Positions 1 through 9,003 of a stretch of 64,000 nucleotides of DNA are shown piece by piece. The stretch covers positions 248,001 through 312,000 of the forward strand of contig NZ_JAODTZ010000001.1 of the NCBI RefSeq assembly GCF_025399795.1, read 5' to 3'. This stretch comes from Streptomyces rhizosphaerihabitans (lineage in GTDB: Bacteria; Actinomycetota; Actinomycetes; Streptomycetales; Streptomycetaceae). The notes beneath the pieces are model-generated. The model did no database searches, was not told the origin of the DNA, and saw nothing but the letters and a program-made list of their open reading frames with translations. How positions within the stretch are numbered: the first letter of the stretch is position 1; each line of letters opens with the position of its first letter. Position numbers and translations under genes: made by a program.

Positions 1-738
1 GCGCAGCACCCAGCGCGTTCCCGGCCGGGTGTCGATGTCGATCCACTCCCCTGCGGCGAGACTCGTCTGCAGCTGCAGGTAGCGGCCGGTCTCCACCACC
101 CACACCTTCGGATTGGTGACCGGCCCGTCGATACGCAGCTGCGGCCAGGCGGCCACGTCGCCCCCGTTGGTCACCCAGCCGGGCCGCTCCGACGGATCGG
201 AAACCCCGGTGGTGATCGGGGACTCCACAGGGGCCGTGAACCCCTGTGAGTCGTTGGAGATGTCCAGCGGCAGCACGAGGCCCTGCGCAGTGTCGGCATG
301 CCAGCGCGGATCCGTCGCCGCGAGCTCCAGCGTGAGCGGGATCCACCCGTACAGGGCCTGCGACATCGACACGGCCTCCACACGCCGCCACCTGCCGTAC
401 AGGCGCTTCACGTTCCGGCCAGGCCACTTGGCTCGCAGCACGGCCAGCGCCCCCGCGGTCTTGCGGATGTTGTCGGCTCCGGTGACCTGCTGCAGCTGGG
501 CGAGGAGATCGAGGGCCGCGCCCGGATCGTCGGGAGTGCGGATACCGGCCTCGATCGACACGGTGCGCGTCCCGAACAAATCCAGGCCCGGGAACCCGCC
601 GTCATCGCTGGGGTTGTCGACGTCTGCGGTGCGCCGGTCGGGAGCGCCGAGGCCAGTGACCTCCCCGACCGGCAGCAGCGTGCCCGTTCCGATCACCAGG
701 CCCCCGACATCGAGCTGGTAATCGCCAAGCGCCGTCAC
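1..738 (-). CDS. Distal tail (Dit-like) protein, 3' end cut by window
   Basis: The reading frame starts with GTG at 738, behind a near-perfect AGGAGG ribosome site, and runs open for 246 codons to the window edge. Its start overlaps the stop of the tape-measure gene (GTGA), so the two are translationally coupled. The position directly after the tape measure and the look of the translated product (start VTALGDYQLDV, later WPGRNVKRLYGRW, then a domain ending near GEWIDIDTRPG) fit the siphophage distal tail protein that joins the tail tube to the baseplate. The family assignment rests on synteny and general sequence character. The C-terminus is not visible. Confidence 0.7.
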   Translation of the reverse strand, partial: MTALGDYQLDVGGLVIGTGTLLPVGEVTGLGAPDRRTADVDNPSDDGGFPGLDLFGTRTVSIEAGIRTPDDPGAALDLLAQLQQVTGADNIRKTAGALAVLRAKWPGRNVKRLYGRWRRVEAVSMSQALYGWIPLTLELAATDPRWHADTAQGLVLPLDISNDSQGFTAPVESPITTGVSDPSERPGWVTNGGDVAAWPQLRIDGPVTNPKVWVVETGRYLQLQTSLAAGEWIDIDTRPGTRWVLR

Positions 739-3700
739 AGCTTTCCTCCTCGCTGCGCGGCCCGAAGACGGCGCATCACCTCTGCGCCCATCTCCTGCGC
801 CACTGCGTGGCCGTCCCCGCCGGTGGTGACCGACACCGGCATGTGCCCAATCAGTGGCCTGTCCGTCTCCTTCACCACCACCACCACCTGCACCCCGCCC
901 GAGGGGTGAGCATCCATGCGGGCAGGACCCGTCACGCCCTGCGCGGTGAGCATGTATCCGAAGCGGTGGGCGACGTCCTCGAGAACCTGCTTCGCCGCCG
1001 ACCGCTTGGCCTGCCCGAGCGGGATGTACGCCTCCCCGCCAGTGGACGGCTCCGCGAACCTGACCAGTCCGTTGCTCGTCGCGTACAGGCCGGGCGTCAG
1101 CACGCCACCTGCCGCGTACGAGAGGCCCTTGTTGGCCCGTCCCAGGTCGGCAAGAAGCTGGCCGGCCCGAGAGCCGAGGGCCTTCTGCAACTGGGACTTG
1201 CCCGCGTTGGCGACCTCGATGATGCGGTCCTCGCCGAGCTTGGTGGCGTCAGCGACCTGGTGGATGCCTGTCTTGTTCGTCTTGACCGCGGCAATGATCG
1301 TCAGCAGGTCGGCCAGGTCCTCGTCGGACAGCGTCGCCGACGCCTTCTTCGACGCGTCGTTGGCCTTCTTGGCGTTCTTCTTACTCTTGACGGCCTGCGC
1401 CGCAAGGTCCTGCGCGGCCTGGTCACCCTGTGCGGCCAGCCTGGACGCCAAGTCTCCGTAGCCCTCGGCCGCCAGCGTCGCGAGGTTCTTCTGGAACTCG
1501 GCAGTCTGCTTCGTCGCCCCACCGAGCTGGCTGGTGTAGTCCGACAGGGACGCTTTCGCGGCGTCTGCCAGCTTCTTCAGGTCACCCGCCATGGAATTCA
1601 GGTACTTCGAGCTGCCCGTGGCCATCTTGTGGGTCAGATTGATGCCGTCGGCGCCCATCGCCTCCAAAGCGTCCGCGACGTCCTGACCGGCACGGCGGGC
1701 CACCGTCGCCAGGTCCTTACGCCACCGCTGCGCCTCCCCCACCGACTTGTGCAGGTTCTTCGCGAACTTACCCAGGTCCAGGGCGGTGCCGTTCTTGTTC
1801 ATCGAGTTCGACGCGATCGACGACAGCGAGAACAGTCCGTCCATGCCGCCCGCTGGCGTGTACGACCAGTTCGAGAGGCCGCCCTCGGCGTGGTACTGGA
1901 CGCTCGCCCCGAACCGGTGCGCCACCTCGTCGAGGATCTGCTTGGAGCGGGCCCGCTTGGACGGAGCCAGCGGAATGTATGCCTCGCCCGGGTACGTCTC
2001 CGGCTCGGCCCACACCCGCCACGAACCGGCAGGCGCTATCTCGGCGATGTGGTTCTCCCGGCGCCCGCGGCCGCCGGCATGAAGGCCGCCGTCCGCGTAG
2101 AACGACAGGATGCCGCCGTCTGCCCACTGCGGTTTGTTCGCAACCAGCCCGGTGCCCCCGATCCGGGGGATCACCTGCACTGACACCGGCGCGGGCGGGT
2201 TCACACTGACGCTGATGGTCTTCGTACCGGGGATCTCCCGCACGCTCACGCCGATCGCGTCCAGCTGCGCCTGGACGGCCGCCATGTCCCCTGACAGCAG
2301 GGCAGAGGTCAGGGACGAAGCCGCCTCGGTGCCCTTCGACTTGGACACCTGCGTGATCAGGTCCAGCATCCCCGACCACTCGCCCTTGGCCTTCCCACCC
2401 GCTGTATGGAACGCAGCAACCACGCTCTGCAGGTCCTCGGAGCTGATCGGCGGATCCGCACCCCAGATCGCCCGGATCTGGTCCATCGCGGTGGTCACAT
2501 CACCCGACAGCAGGGCCCGCTGCAGAGCCGTCGCTGCATCCGAGCCCTTCTCCGCGGCGACCCGCGCCAACAGGCCCATGCCGCGCGACAGCTGCGTACG
2601 GGCGGCCGAGCTGCCAGCACGAACGGCGCGGCTCATGTCGCTGACCGCCATCGCCTGCATGACACGGCCGAACTTGCCGGCGTCGTTGGTCTCGGCGGCC
2701 TCCGCGAACTGCTTGGCGATCCTCTTGCCGTAGCGGGCAGCGATCGCGGGCAGCTGCGCCAGACCCGCCCGGAACGCAGGCTGGGCACGGGCCGTCGACT
2801 CGGTGATGACCGACCCCAGCTCGTCGGCAACCTTCGTCTTGCCCTTTCTGAGCTGCTTCACCAGCTCGTCCAGGATCGGCGCCGAGGTCACACCGAGTTT
2901 GGCAAAGTGGTCGGTGAGGTCGCCGTAGCCAGCCATGGCCAGCTGCGACAGGTTGCCCTGGAAGCTGCGCTGCGCCTTCAACTGACTGCGCAGCTCCCGC
3001 AGATAGTCCTCCAAGGTGGCCTTGGCGTTCTTGTTGGACTTGGCCACCTTGTCCTGCGCTGCCTGCCAGGCTTTGGCCGGATCGACGATGGCACCCAGTG
3101 CCTGCGCCATGGCCTTCATTTCGTCGGTGTACTGCGGCAGGCCGTCCTTGCCGGTCGGCACCAGCAGGTCCAGGTTCCACGCCTTGGCCGCGCCGACCTT
3201 CGCCTGCTGCACCTTGGCGTTGACGATCTCCATCGCGGCAGCGAGTTCGGACTCCTTCTTCACCGCCGATGACCAGATGTGGTGCTGCTTGTCGAGGACG
3301 TCCATCGCGGACTGCCCCTCGGCGGTGAGGGTTGAACTGACCTGCCCGGACTGGTCCACCGTGGCGAAGGAGGCGTTGCGCCAGACGTCCTTCTTGAGGT
3401 TGGCGAGCTTCGCTCCGCCAGAGGTGATGGCGTCCAGGGCGGACGCCATGTCGATGCCGACCTTCTTCAGCTTGGCCGCGTCATCGGAGTTGGTCAGCGA
3501 CTCCGTCAGTGCACGTAGTCCCGCGCCCTGGTCTCCTTCCTCTCGTTCGGCGCGCAGAGCCTGCACCAGGTCGTCGGTGGCCGCCTTGGCTTGCTCCTTC
3601 GAAGCCGAGTACGCCGCGTAGGCGAGCACACCCACCGTCAGCAGCGCCGTTAGACCAGAGACCGCTAGGCCCGCACCCTTCAGTACCGCCGGCATGACCG

Positions 3701-5558
3701 AGCCGCCTGCCTGGGCTTCCGCCTGAGCGATCCGGAACGCTTGCCACTGCGCCGTGATCCGCGTGATCGCGGCGAGAGCAAGCGCCCCTGAGGCGGATAT
3801 CACCAGCAGCCCTGCACCGATGGACTTCAGCGGGCCCGGAGCGTCCGCGATCGACCCCGCGAACACCGACAGGGCGTTGCCGACGCTCTGCAAGACCGGC
3901 AACAGGGCCCGCCCCAGGTCGATCCCTAATGCCTTGCTGCGGTTGACGAACATCTCCCACTGGCCGGCGGTGGTGTTCATCTGCATCTGGAACGCCTTGT
4001 GGGCAGCCCCGGCCCGCTCCACCTCGCTGGCGATGCCCTGGTAGGTGTCGGCGTAGTTCTTGCCGTCGTTGGCGGCCAGCGCGAGCATCGCGCGGGAAGC
4101 CCGCACGTCGTGGAACAGGGTGGTGATCTCCTCGGCGGAGCCGTGCGTGGCCTTGGCCAGCTTGTTCACTACGACGTACAGCCCGTCTTGCTGCACCGCT
4201 GATGCAGCCGACTCGTAGCCGAGCTTGCGCATCGTGGCGCTCAGCTCTTGCGTGGGCTGCATCAGCCTGGTCATCAGCATGTTCAGGCCCGTCGCGGACT
4301 CCGCAGCGGGAACACCCGCCAGGGTCACCGCGGCGTATGCGGAGGCCAGGTCGTCGAAGCTGATCCCCGCGGCTGCGGCCATCGGCACGATGTCGCCTAG
4401 GTGCAGGGCCAGCTCCTCGAAGCTGATGACGCCCTTGTTCACCGTCTGGAACATCACGTCCATCACGTCGGACGCCTTGGAAGCGGGCAGGCCGTACGCC
4501 TTGAGCACACCCAGCAGGGCCCGCGAGGCGATCTCCGTCGTCGTCAGGCCCGCGCTGGCACCCTTCGCGGCCACCGCGAGGATCGTCATCGCGTCCGAGC
4601 CGTCGAAGCCGGTCGACACGACCTGGTAGAGGCCCTCGGCGAGCTGGTTCGCGGATTGCGTCACCTCCGTCGACAGGGCAACGATCTTGTCGGTGAACCC
4701 GCCGACCGTGGCCTGGTTGATCTGCCGGGAGATCGTCATGACGTTCGCCATGCGCTTCTCCAGCGCGACCGCACCCACGACGCCGGCGGCGAGGACCGCC
4801 GACAGCACCGCCCCGGTGCGCAGGTAGCCGTCGATACGGGCCTGCGTCGCCACGCGGGTCTCCGCGAGCGCAGCCGCCTGCGCCTGCCGTACGGCGGCGG
4901 CGTTGGCTCCGGCACGCGCCGCCGCGGCGGCCTCCGCCTCATTGCGGGCGGTCAGCGTCTGCGTGGCTCGCGCATCAGCTGTCTGCCGGGCCTGCGTCGC
5001 CCGAGCCGAGACGCCGGCCGCGCGGGCAGCCGCAGCCTGCGCGGCAGCGGCTCGCTCCTCCTGCACCGTCTGCGCCTGCGCGGCGCGTGTCGCCGCCGCC
5101 GCGGCGGCGTTCGAGGTGGCCTGCGCGGCAGCCGCACCCCGGCCCGTCGCCGCCTGCGCGCGGGCCGCCATGGTCTGTGCGAGAGCCTGGGCGCGCAGGG
5201 TGCGCTCCCCAGCCGCGGCCGCCACAGCCCGCTCCCTCTCCGCTTTCGCGGCGAGACTCGCCGACAACGCCTGCGCCCGCCCCGAACGTTCGGCTGCTGC
5301 TGCGGCAGTCCGCTGCGCGGCCGCAGTGCGTTCCAGGGCTGCGGTGACACGGGCCTGACCAAGGACCGCGTCAGCCGACGCAGATGCCTGCAGGCGGGCC
5401 AGCCGCTGCGTGGCTGACCCCGTCTCCAGCAGCGTCCGGTTGACCTGCTGCAGCTGCCCGTCGAACTGGCGCAGCTGCGTCGCGGACTGGCGCAGACCGC
5501 CCGTCAGCCCGCCAGTCTGCGCCTGCAGATTGACGTACAGGTTGTAGCCGGTGCTCAC
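735..5558 (-). CDS. Phage tail tape measure protein
   Basis: At 1607 residues this is the longest phage gene in the window and follows the tail chaperone pair, the standard place for the tape measure. The first 250 residues are Ala/Gln/Arg-rich and predicted to form coiled coil. A conserved tape-measure core follows (about 260-560, including VEKRM-like and GVSFDDLASAYA-type motifs), then hydrophobic segments near 570-680. The C-terminal half contains duplicated modules: GEAYIPL with a following VAHRFG occurs twice (around residues 1210-1245 and 1520-1555), and an EGYGDL/AGYGDL module is also repeated. It sets tail length during assembly and is probably ejected with the DNA. The GTG start at 5558 directly abuts the stop of the GT frame. 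Confidence 0.93.
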   Translation of the reverse strand: MSTGYNLYVNLQAQTGGLTGGLRQSATQLRQFDGQLQQVNRTLLETGSATQRLARLQASASADAVLGQARVTAALERTAAAQRTAAAAAERSGRAQALSASLAAKAERERAVAAAAGERTLRAQALAQTMAARAQAATGRGAAAAQATSNAAAAAATRAAQAQTVQEERAAAAQAAAARAAGVSARATQARQTADARATQTLTARNEAEAAAAARAGANAAAVRQAQAAALAETRVATQARIDGYLRTGAVLSAVLAAGVVGAVALEKRMANVMTISRQINQATVGGFTDKIVALSTEVTQSANQLAEGLYQVVSTGFDGSDAMTILAVAAKGASAGLTTTEIASRALLGVLKAYGLPASKASDVMDVMFQTVNKGVISFEELALHLGDIVPMAAAAGISFDDLASAYAAVTLAGVPAAESATGLNMLMTRLMQPTQELSATMRKLGYESAASAVQQDGLYVVVNKLAKATHGSAEEITTLFHDVRASRAMLALAANDGKNYADTYQGIASEVERAGAAHKAFQMQMNTTAGQWEMFVNRSKALGIDLGRALLPVLQSVGNALSVFAGSIADAPGPLKSIGAGLLVISASGALALAAITRITAQWQAFRIAQAEAQAGGSVMPAVLKGAGLAVSGLTALLTVGVLAYAAYSASKEQAKAATDDLVQALRAEREEGDQGAGLRALTESLTNSDDAAKLKKVGIDMASALDAITSGGAKLANLKKDVWRNASFATVDQSGQVSSTLTAEGQSAMDVLDKQHHIWSSAVKKESELAAAMEIVNAKVQQAKVGAAKAWNLDLLVPTGKDGLPQYTDEMKAMAQALGAIVDPAKAWQAAQDKVAKSNKNAKATLEDYLRELRSQLKAQRSFQGNLSQLAMAGYGDLTDHFAKLGVTSAPILDELVKQLRKGKTKVADELGSVITESTARAQPAFRAGLAQLPAIAARYGKRIAKQFAEAAETNDAGKFGRVMQAMAVSDMSRAVRAGSSAARTQLSRGMGLLARVAAEKGSDAATALQRALLSGDVTTAMDQIRAIWGADPPISSEDLQSVVAAFHTAGGKAKGEWSGMLDLITQVSKSKGTEAASSLTSALLSGDMAAVQAQLDAIGVSVREIPGTKTISVSVNPPAPVSVQVIPRIGGTGLVANKPQWADGGILSFYADGGLHAGGRGRRENHIAEIAPAGSWRVWAEPETYPGEAYIPLAPSKRARSKQILDEVAHRFGASVQYHAEGGLSNWSYTPAGGMDGLFSLSSIASNSMNKNGTALDLGKFAKNLHKSVGEAQRWRKDLATVARRAGQDVADALEAMGADGINLTHKMATGSSKYLNSMAGDLKKLADAAKASLSDYTSQLGGATKQTAEFQKNLATLAAEGYGDLASRLAAQGDQAAQDLAAQAVKSKKNAKKANDASKKASATLSDEDLADLLTIIAAVKTNKTGIHQVADATKLGEDRIIEVANAGKSQLQKALGSRAGQLLADLGRANKGLSYAAGGVLTPGLYATSNGLVRFAEPSTGGEAYIPLGQAKRSAAKQVLEDVAHRFGYMLTAQGVTGPARMDAHPSGGVQVVVVVKETDRPLIGHMPVSVTTGGDGHAVAQEMGAEVMRRLRAAQRGGKL

Positions 5559-6493
5559 CTACCGCTCCCGCCTGGGCTTGAGCCCGATCTTGACCCCGCG
5601 CCCGTCCGGACCGTCCGGTACCTGCTCCCGCTCCATGGCCAGCAGCTCGCATCCCGGACAGGTACGGCTGTCAGTGACGTACGCGAACCGGTGACCGCCC
5701 AGCTCCGGCTGCCACTCATCCGCCCTGGTGCCGCACCCGGTGCACGTCGCCCGCGTGTACGCCAGCCACGCCAGCGCCTTCGCCCGGTCCAGCGCCGTCC
5801 ACCGCCCGTCACCGGCCCCCATGAACTGGCTGTGCGGCATTCCATAGGTGTGGCATAGCTCTAGCTCTGCCCGGAACGACGGATCGGAGATCAGCCTTTT
5901 CCCAGGTCCGCGCGGAGCGTCTGGTTGATAAGGAGGGCTGCGGTGAACAGAGCTTTGGCCTCGGCATCCGCCCATGTGTCCAGCAACTCCTGGGCGTCGG
6001 CGATGCTCATGCCATCCACCACTTCGCCGGCGTCGTCGCGTTCGACGTGGCAGGCGGAGATGAGGGCTGCCGGGAACGTCTCGACGTTGTACTCCATACC
6101 CTGGTCGGCCTGCGCCTCGCTCGGCGCGTGCTCGCGCAGCAGCTGCTCCCACACCGGCCGGGGCAGCGCCCGGAATGTCAGAGCCAGCGTCACTGCTGCA
6201 AGCGCCTCCTGAGACCCGTTCAGGGCCGCATCAGCGGCCAGGACATGCGGGTTGGACGCAACCCAGGCGTCTCGCTGGTCCTCACGGATGCCCTGGTCGG
6301 CGCACTCTGCCAGCGCCGTGGCCCGGGCCTTCGCCAGTGCCAGCGCCGCATCGGTGACAGCCGTCTTGGCGTCTTCGTCATCACAGATCGACAGGGTCCG
6401 CTCGGGCAGCTTCCGGGCCCGCAGCCGGTTCATCTTCGCGGCCCAGTGCGCGTCCCTCGCAACAGCAGCGGCCGGCAGTTCGACAGTGGTCAT
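5559..6493 (-). CDS. Tail assembly chaperone GT, product of -1 ribosomal frameshift
   Basis: The T frame, open from about 6152 to the TAG at 5559-5561, has no ribosome site of its own. It overlaps the end of the G gene in the -1 frame. A canonical slippery heptamer at 5897-5903 lets ribosomes pass from G into T, giving a fusion of about 310 residues. The T part contains C-x2-C pairs (CTGCG and CPGCE around the middle), probably a zinc-binding site. In lambda and most siphophages the GT fusion bridges the tape measure and tail tube subunits. Placement immediately before the tape measure matches that role. Confidence 0.85.
5891..6493 (-). CDS. Tail assembly chaperone G
   Basis: This 200-residue acidic helical protein lies between the tail tube gene and the tape measure, where the tail assembly chaperone G is found. 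The ATG at 6493 follows a GGGGGAT purine stretch. The zero-frame product ends LGKG-stop just after the slippery site. G coats the tape measure while the tail tube polymerises and is absent from mature virions. The G:GT ratio is set by the frameshift. No enzymatic motif is visible, and sequence alone would not identify it; position, size and the slippery site do. Confidence 0.85.
   Translation of the reverse strand: MTTVELPAAAVARDAHWAAKMNRLRARKLPERTLSICDDEDAKTAVTDAALALAKARATALAECADQGIREDQRDAWVASNPHVLAADAALNGSQEALAAVTLALTFRALPRPVWEQLLREHAPSEAQADQGMEYNVETFPAALISACHVERDDAGEVVDGMSIADAQELLDTWADAEAKALFTAALLINQTLRADLGKG
5897..5903 (-). other. Programmed -1 frameshift slippery site
   Basis: Read on the minus strand the heptamer is G-GGA-AAA, a textbook X-XXY-YYZ slippery sequence. 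It lies two codons before the G stop codon. In the shifted frame the reading continues as KRLISDPSFR into the T frame, which stays open to 5559. Conservation of such signals between the chaperone and the tape-measure gene is established for tailed phages. Confidence 0.88.
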
Positions 6494-6507
6494 GCGACAT
6501 CCCCCAG

Positions 6508-6999
6508 TCAGTTGGCAGCCGGCACGGCGGCGTCGAGCTTCGGCGTACCAGAGATGGCGAAGGTGACGGTGAACTTCGCCGGGTCCGAGCCCGCCGAGTA
6601 GGCGGGAGCGCGACCCGCGACGCGCACCGGGAAGACGTCCATGGACTTACTCGACGGAATATCGCCCTTGCGCAGGAGGACGACGAAACCCACGGCGCCC
6701 TTCGACAGAAGGGTCTCGATGGTCTCCGCCGTCTGGTCCTCGTAGAAGGTCAGGCTGGAGGCGTCGGCCTTGTCCTCACCCGGGATCGACGTCGTCAGAG
6801 TCGACCCCATGTCGGGAGTGTCGACCGGGGAGTTGGCCAGCGACCAGCCCGCAATGTCGGAGACCGCGCCGGACAGGTCAGTGGCGTTGCTTGCCGTCAA
6901 CTCGGGACGAATCGGCACGTTGCCCGCGTCGGCGATCATCTTCAGGAAGTAGATCTTCGTGACGCCACGGCGCATGAACCGCTGCTGGGTGGTACCCAA
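6508..6999 (-). CDS. Major tail tube protein
   Basis: This 163-residue protein precedes the tail chaperones, the standard position for the tail tube subunit. The sequence has alternating polar and hydrophobic stretches (KFTVTFAISGTPKLD at the end) typical of the beta-barrel tube fold. It would polymerise around the tape measure to form the non-contractile tail. The start used is TTG at 6999; an internal ATG at 6975 is possible, and neither has a strong ribosome site. A 143-base stretch upstream, to 7142, contains no evident gene. Confidence 0.82.
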   Translation of the reverse strand: MGTTQQRFMRRGVTKIYFLKMIADAGNVPIRPELTASNATDLSGAVSDIAGWSLANSPVDTPDMGSTLTTSIPGEDKADASSLTFYEDQTAETIETLLSKGAVGFVVLLRKGDIPSSKSMDVFPVRVAGRAPAYSAGSDPAKFTVTFAISGTPKLDAAVPAAN

Positions 7000-7142
7000 G
7001 GGGGTTTCTCACTCTCCGGGGACCCCGGCCCCAGATACGCGGAGGCCCGTCCCCAACAGGTCGCAAATGCGAGCCAGGGGGTCAGCCCGTGCCATGTGGC
7101 CGGACGTCCGCGAGTGGGCCTCCGCGGTGAGGTGCGCTGCGA

Positions 7143-7586
7143 TCAGCTGTTCGGCGTCGAGACCGTCAGCACGAATCGCTGCACGTAAGTGTAGGTGGAG
7201 CTAACGACACTGGTCCCGTCCTCACGGTCCAGCTCCCGGCCGATCACCGTCGCACCCACGACGCTGATCGAGTTGGCGTACTGTCCGCTGCCCGGCACCC
7301 GCGCCAAGAACGCCTGACGCACCTTGTCAGCGTGCAGTGACGCCTGCTCGGCGGTGGTGCCCACCGAGGACACCTGCAGCAACACGCGGGCATCCGCATC
7401 AGTGTCACCGAACGCCGGCCCGATACCAGAGGTCTGTCCCAGCTCGTACAGCACGCTGTACGGGATGGTGTTCCCCGTCGGCAGCGACGTCGACGTGGGC
7501 GCGGTCCCATACCCACAGGAACGGGCGGTGGCCGTCTGCAGCATCGCCTGTACAGCAAGCGTCACTTGGCGCCCCGACACACTCAT
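7143..7586 (-). CDS. Tail terminator / minor tail protein
   Basis: A 147-residue protein beginning MSVSGRQVTLAVQAML, placed between the HK97 gp10-like gene and the tail tube gene. Its size, position and mixed alpha/beta character fit the tail terminator (lambda gpU type) that caps tube polymerisation and joins tail to head. There is no catalytic motif. The alternative is a generic head-tail joining protein; synteny is the main evidence. Confidence 0.68.
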   Translation of the reverse strand: MSVSGRQVTLAVQAMLQTATARSCGYGTAPTSTSLPTGNTIPYSVLYELGQTSGIGPAFGDTDADARVLLQVSSVGTTAEQASLHADKVRQAFLARVPGSGQYANSISVVGATVIGRELDREDGTSVVSSTYTYVQRFVLTVSTPNS

Positions 7587-7659
7587 CTACTCGTCCTCCT
7601 CCCCGCCTGCCACCCTGGAAGCGGTGACGAGCAACGCCTCATGCGCGTCCGCTGCAAGC

Positions 7660-8088
7660 TCACGTCCATCTCCCGTCGGCGACCTGCCCCAGCGCATCAA
7701 TGAAGAGGGGACGCACCGTTTCCACAGCCGGGCCGACGTGAGGATAGGGAGGCTGGTCATAGATGCGACCCAGACTGTCCGGGCCGATATACCCGTACTC
7801 CAAGCGCCGCGCCTGCGGCTTGTTCGTGCCCACGACCCCTGTCACCACGTCGCCGCCCACGAACACCTCGTGCGCCCAAGACCGCCGATAGTCACCCGTG
7901 ATCACGTTCGGGCCGGGCCTGCCGCTCGCGTTCGCTTTGATCCGGGTCTCCAGCAGCATCGCGTAATGACGCACCACCGACACCGTCTGTGGCAGCACCA
8001 GTTCGGCACGACCCTGCAGAGCGGCGGCGACCTGAGCGGCGTTGCTGTAGGCGCCCGCACGGGAAGGCCGGTTACCGGGGGACGACAT
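7660..8088 (-). CDS. HK97 gp10-like head-tail joining protein
   Basis: A 142-residue protein with a central stretch around VVRHYAMLLETRIKANASGRPGP followed by a GDYRRSW segment, the pattern of HK97 gp10-family head-tail proteins. It overlaps the end of the upstream gene by 17 bases, so both are translated from one message. Gp10-type proteins form part of the stopper complex between portal and tail. A 73-base gap separates it from the tail terminator gene. Confidence 0.72.
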   Translation of the reverse strand: MSSPGNRPSRAGAYSNAAQVAAALQGRAELVLPQTVSVVRHYAMLLETRIKANASGRPGPNVITGDYRRSWAHEVFVGGDVVTGVVGTNKPQARRLEYGYIGPDSLGRIYDQPPYPHVGPAVETVRPLFIDALGQVADGRWT

Positions 8089-8470
8089 CGGTCACCTCCT
8101 GCGACTGCCACCCGCCAAGCGCCCACTCCGAAAGAAGCCGCAGCATGGACCGGGTCAGCTCGTTGGGGCCGCCGTCCATCAGGTCGTGCCGGGCCAGCGC
8201 ATGCCGCTCCAGCTCGCCCGCATCGATCGCGGAGAGGAACGCCGCGGCGGCCGGGCCCGGGTCCGGGGGCACCCCGACGACGACGTGGGCCAGGCCCTCG
8301 AAGTCGTCCTTGGTCTTTGGGGAAAGGAACAGCACCAGTTCCGCCGGCTGCCCGGCGTGCTGGCGAAGCGAGTAGCCGGAAATGTGCTTGGAGATGTCGC
8401 GTCCGTCGAGAGCCAACGAACTGGCGGCCTGGTTGGCTGTGATCCGCACCTCACGCAGCTGATCATCCAT
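8072..8470 (-). CDS. Phage head-tail region protein of unknown function
   Basis: The reading frame is open from 8527, but the ATG at 8470 (MDDQLREVRITANQ) is the more typical start and gives 132 residues. It has a two-part layout: an N-terminal beta-rich part ending near the PAELVLFLSPKTK motif, and a helical acidic C-terminus. Its 3' end overlaps the gp10-like gene. It is expected to act in head completion because of its place in the operon. I do not recognise the family. Confidence 0.62.
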   Translation of the reverse strand: MDDQLREVRITANQAASSLALDGRDISKHISGYSLRQHAGQPAELVLFLSPKTKDDFEGLAHVVVGVPPDPGPAAAAFLSAIDAGELERHALARHDLMDGGPNELTRSMLRLLSEWALGGWQSQEVTDVVPR

Positions 8471-8575
8471 GTCGATCAGCCTACGGACCGGCGCGGACAG
8501 CCCCAGTCGCCGCAGATCGGCGGCCAACAGCGCCCCATCCCACTACGATGCGGGCACACCGAACCGCAGGGGGCA

Positions 8576-8947
8576 ATGGTGGGGTTCATGGCTGAACGTC
8601 GCAGAAGCAGATCTCACGACCGCTTGGCGGCCACGTGGGTCACGTGCGCGGAGGGGGTGGCCAAGCCCGTGCCCAAACGACTCAGTACAGCCTGCGGATT
8701 CTTCGAGCAAACCCAGGTGATCATCACCCACGAACTGCTCACCGAGATGTACGTGCCTGACACGGCCGCTCAGGCCGACCGGCTGCGCACGCTCCTTACC
8801 GCAGCCGCTGAAGCGACCCAGTTCGCACCGCGGGACTGGACTCCCTTCCTCGCTCCCGAAGAGGCCGGATCCTCGGCATACCTGAAGATTGTCGGCCGCG
8901 AGATCCGGGGAGCGAGCTACATCTTCGTTGCCCACATGGATCACTAG
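8576..8947 (+). CDS. Opposite-strand small protein (moron-like), function unknown
   Basis: A 123-residue plus-strand gene embedded in the minus-strand late operon. The ATG at 8576 follows a GCAGGGGG ribosome site. A TACGAT -10-like box lies at 8544-8549, so it probably has its own promoter. Codon use is typical for the host. The N-terminus is very basic (MAERRRSRSHDR); the middle (VIITHELLTEMYV, LLTAAAEATQFAPRDW) is helical. The isolated, reversed placement is that of a phage moron gene. No known domain is recognised. Confidence 0.6.
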   Translation: MVGFMAERRRSRSHDRLAATWVTCAEGVAKPVPKRLSTACGFFEQTQVIITHELLTEMYVPDTAAQADRLRTLLTAAAEATQFAPRDWTPFLAPEEAGSSAYLKIVGREIRGASYIFVAHMDH

Positions 8948-8990
8948 GGTGTTTCTTTGGATCTTCGTTCCGAGAGTTCGGGGCGCGCGA

Positions 8991-8996
8991 TACAGT
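8991..8996 (+). promoter_or_regulatory. Probable leaderless -10 box for the 9004 gene
   Basis: TACAGT lies seven bases before GTG at 9004, the spacing expected if transcription starts on the start codon. A weak TTCCGA -35-like element sits 17 bases upstream at 8968-8973. Leaderless genes with this layout are common in Streptomyces. Confidence 0.45.
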
Positions 8997-9003
8997 GCGC
9001 GCC

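Noticed and set aside
4401-5417. Long plus-strand open frame opposite the tape-measure N-terminus
   Set aside because: It is antisense to a recognised gene, with Arg/Gly-rich composition typical of high-GC antisense frames and no ribosome site.
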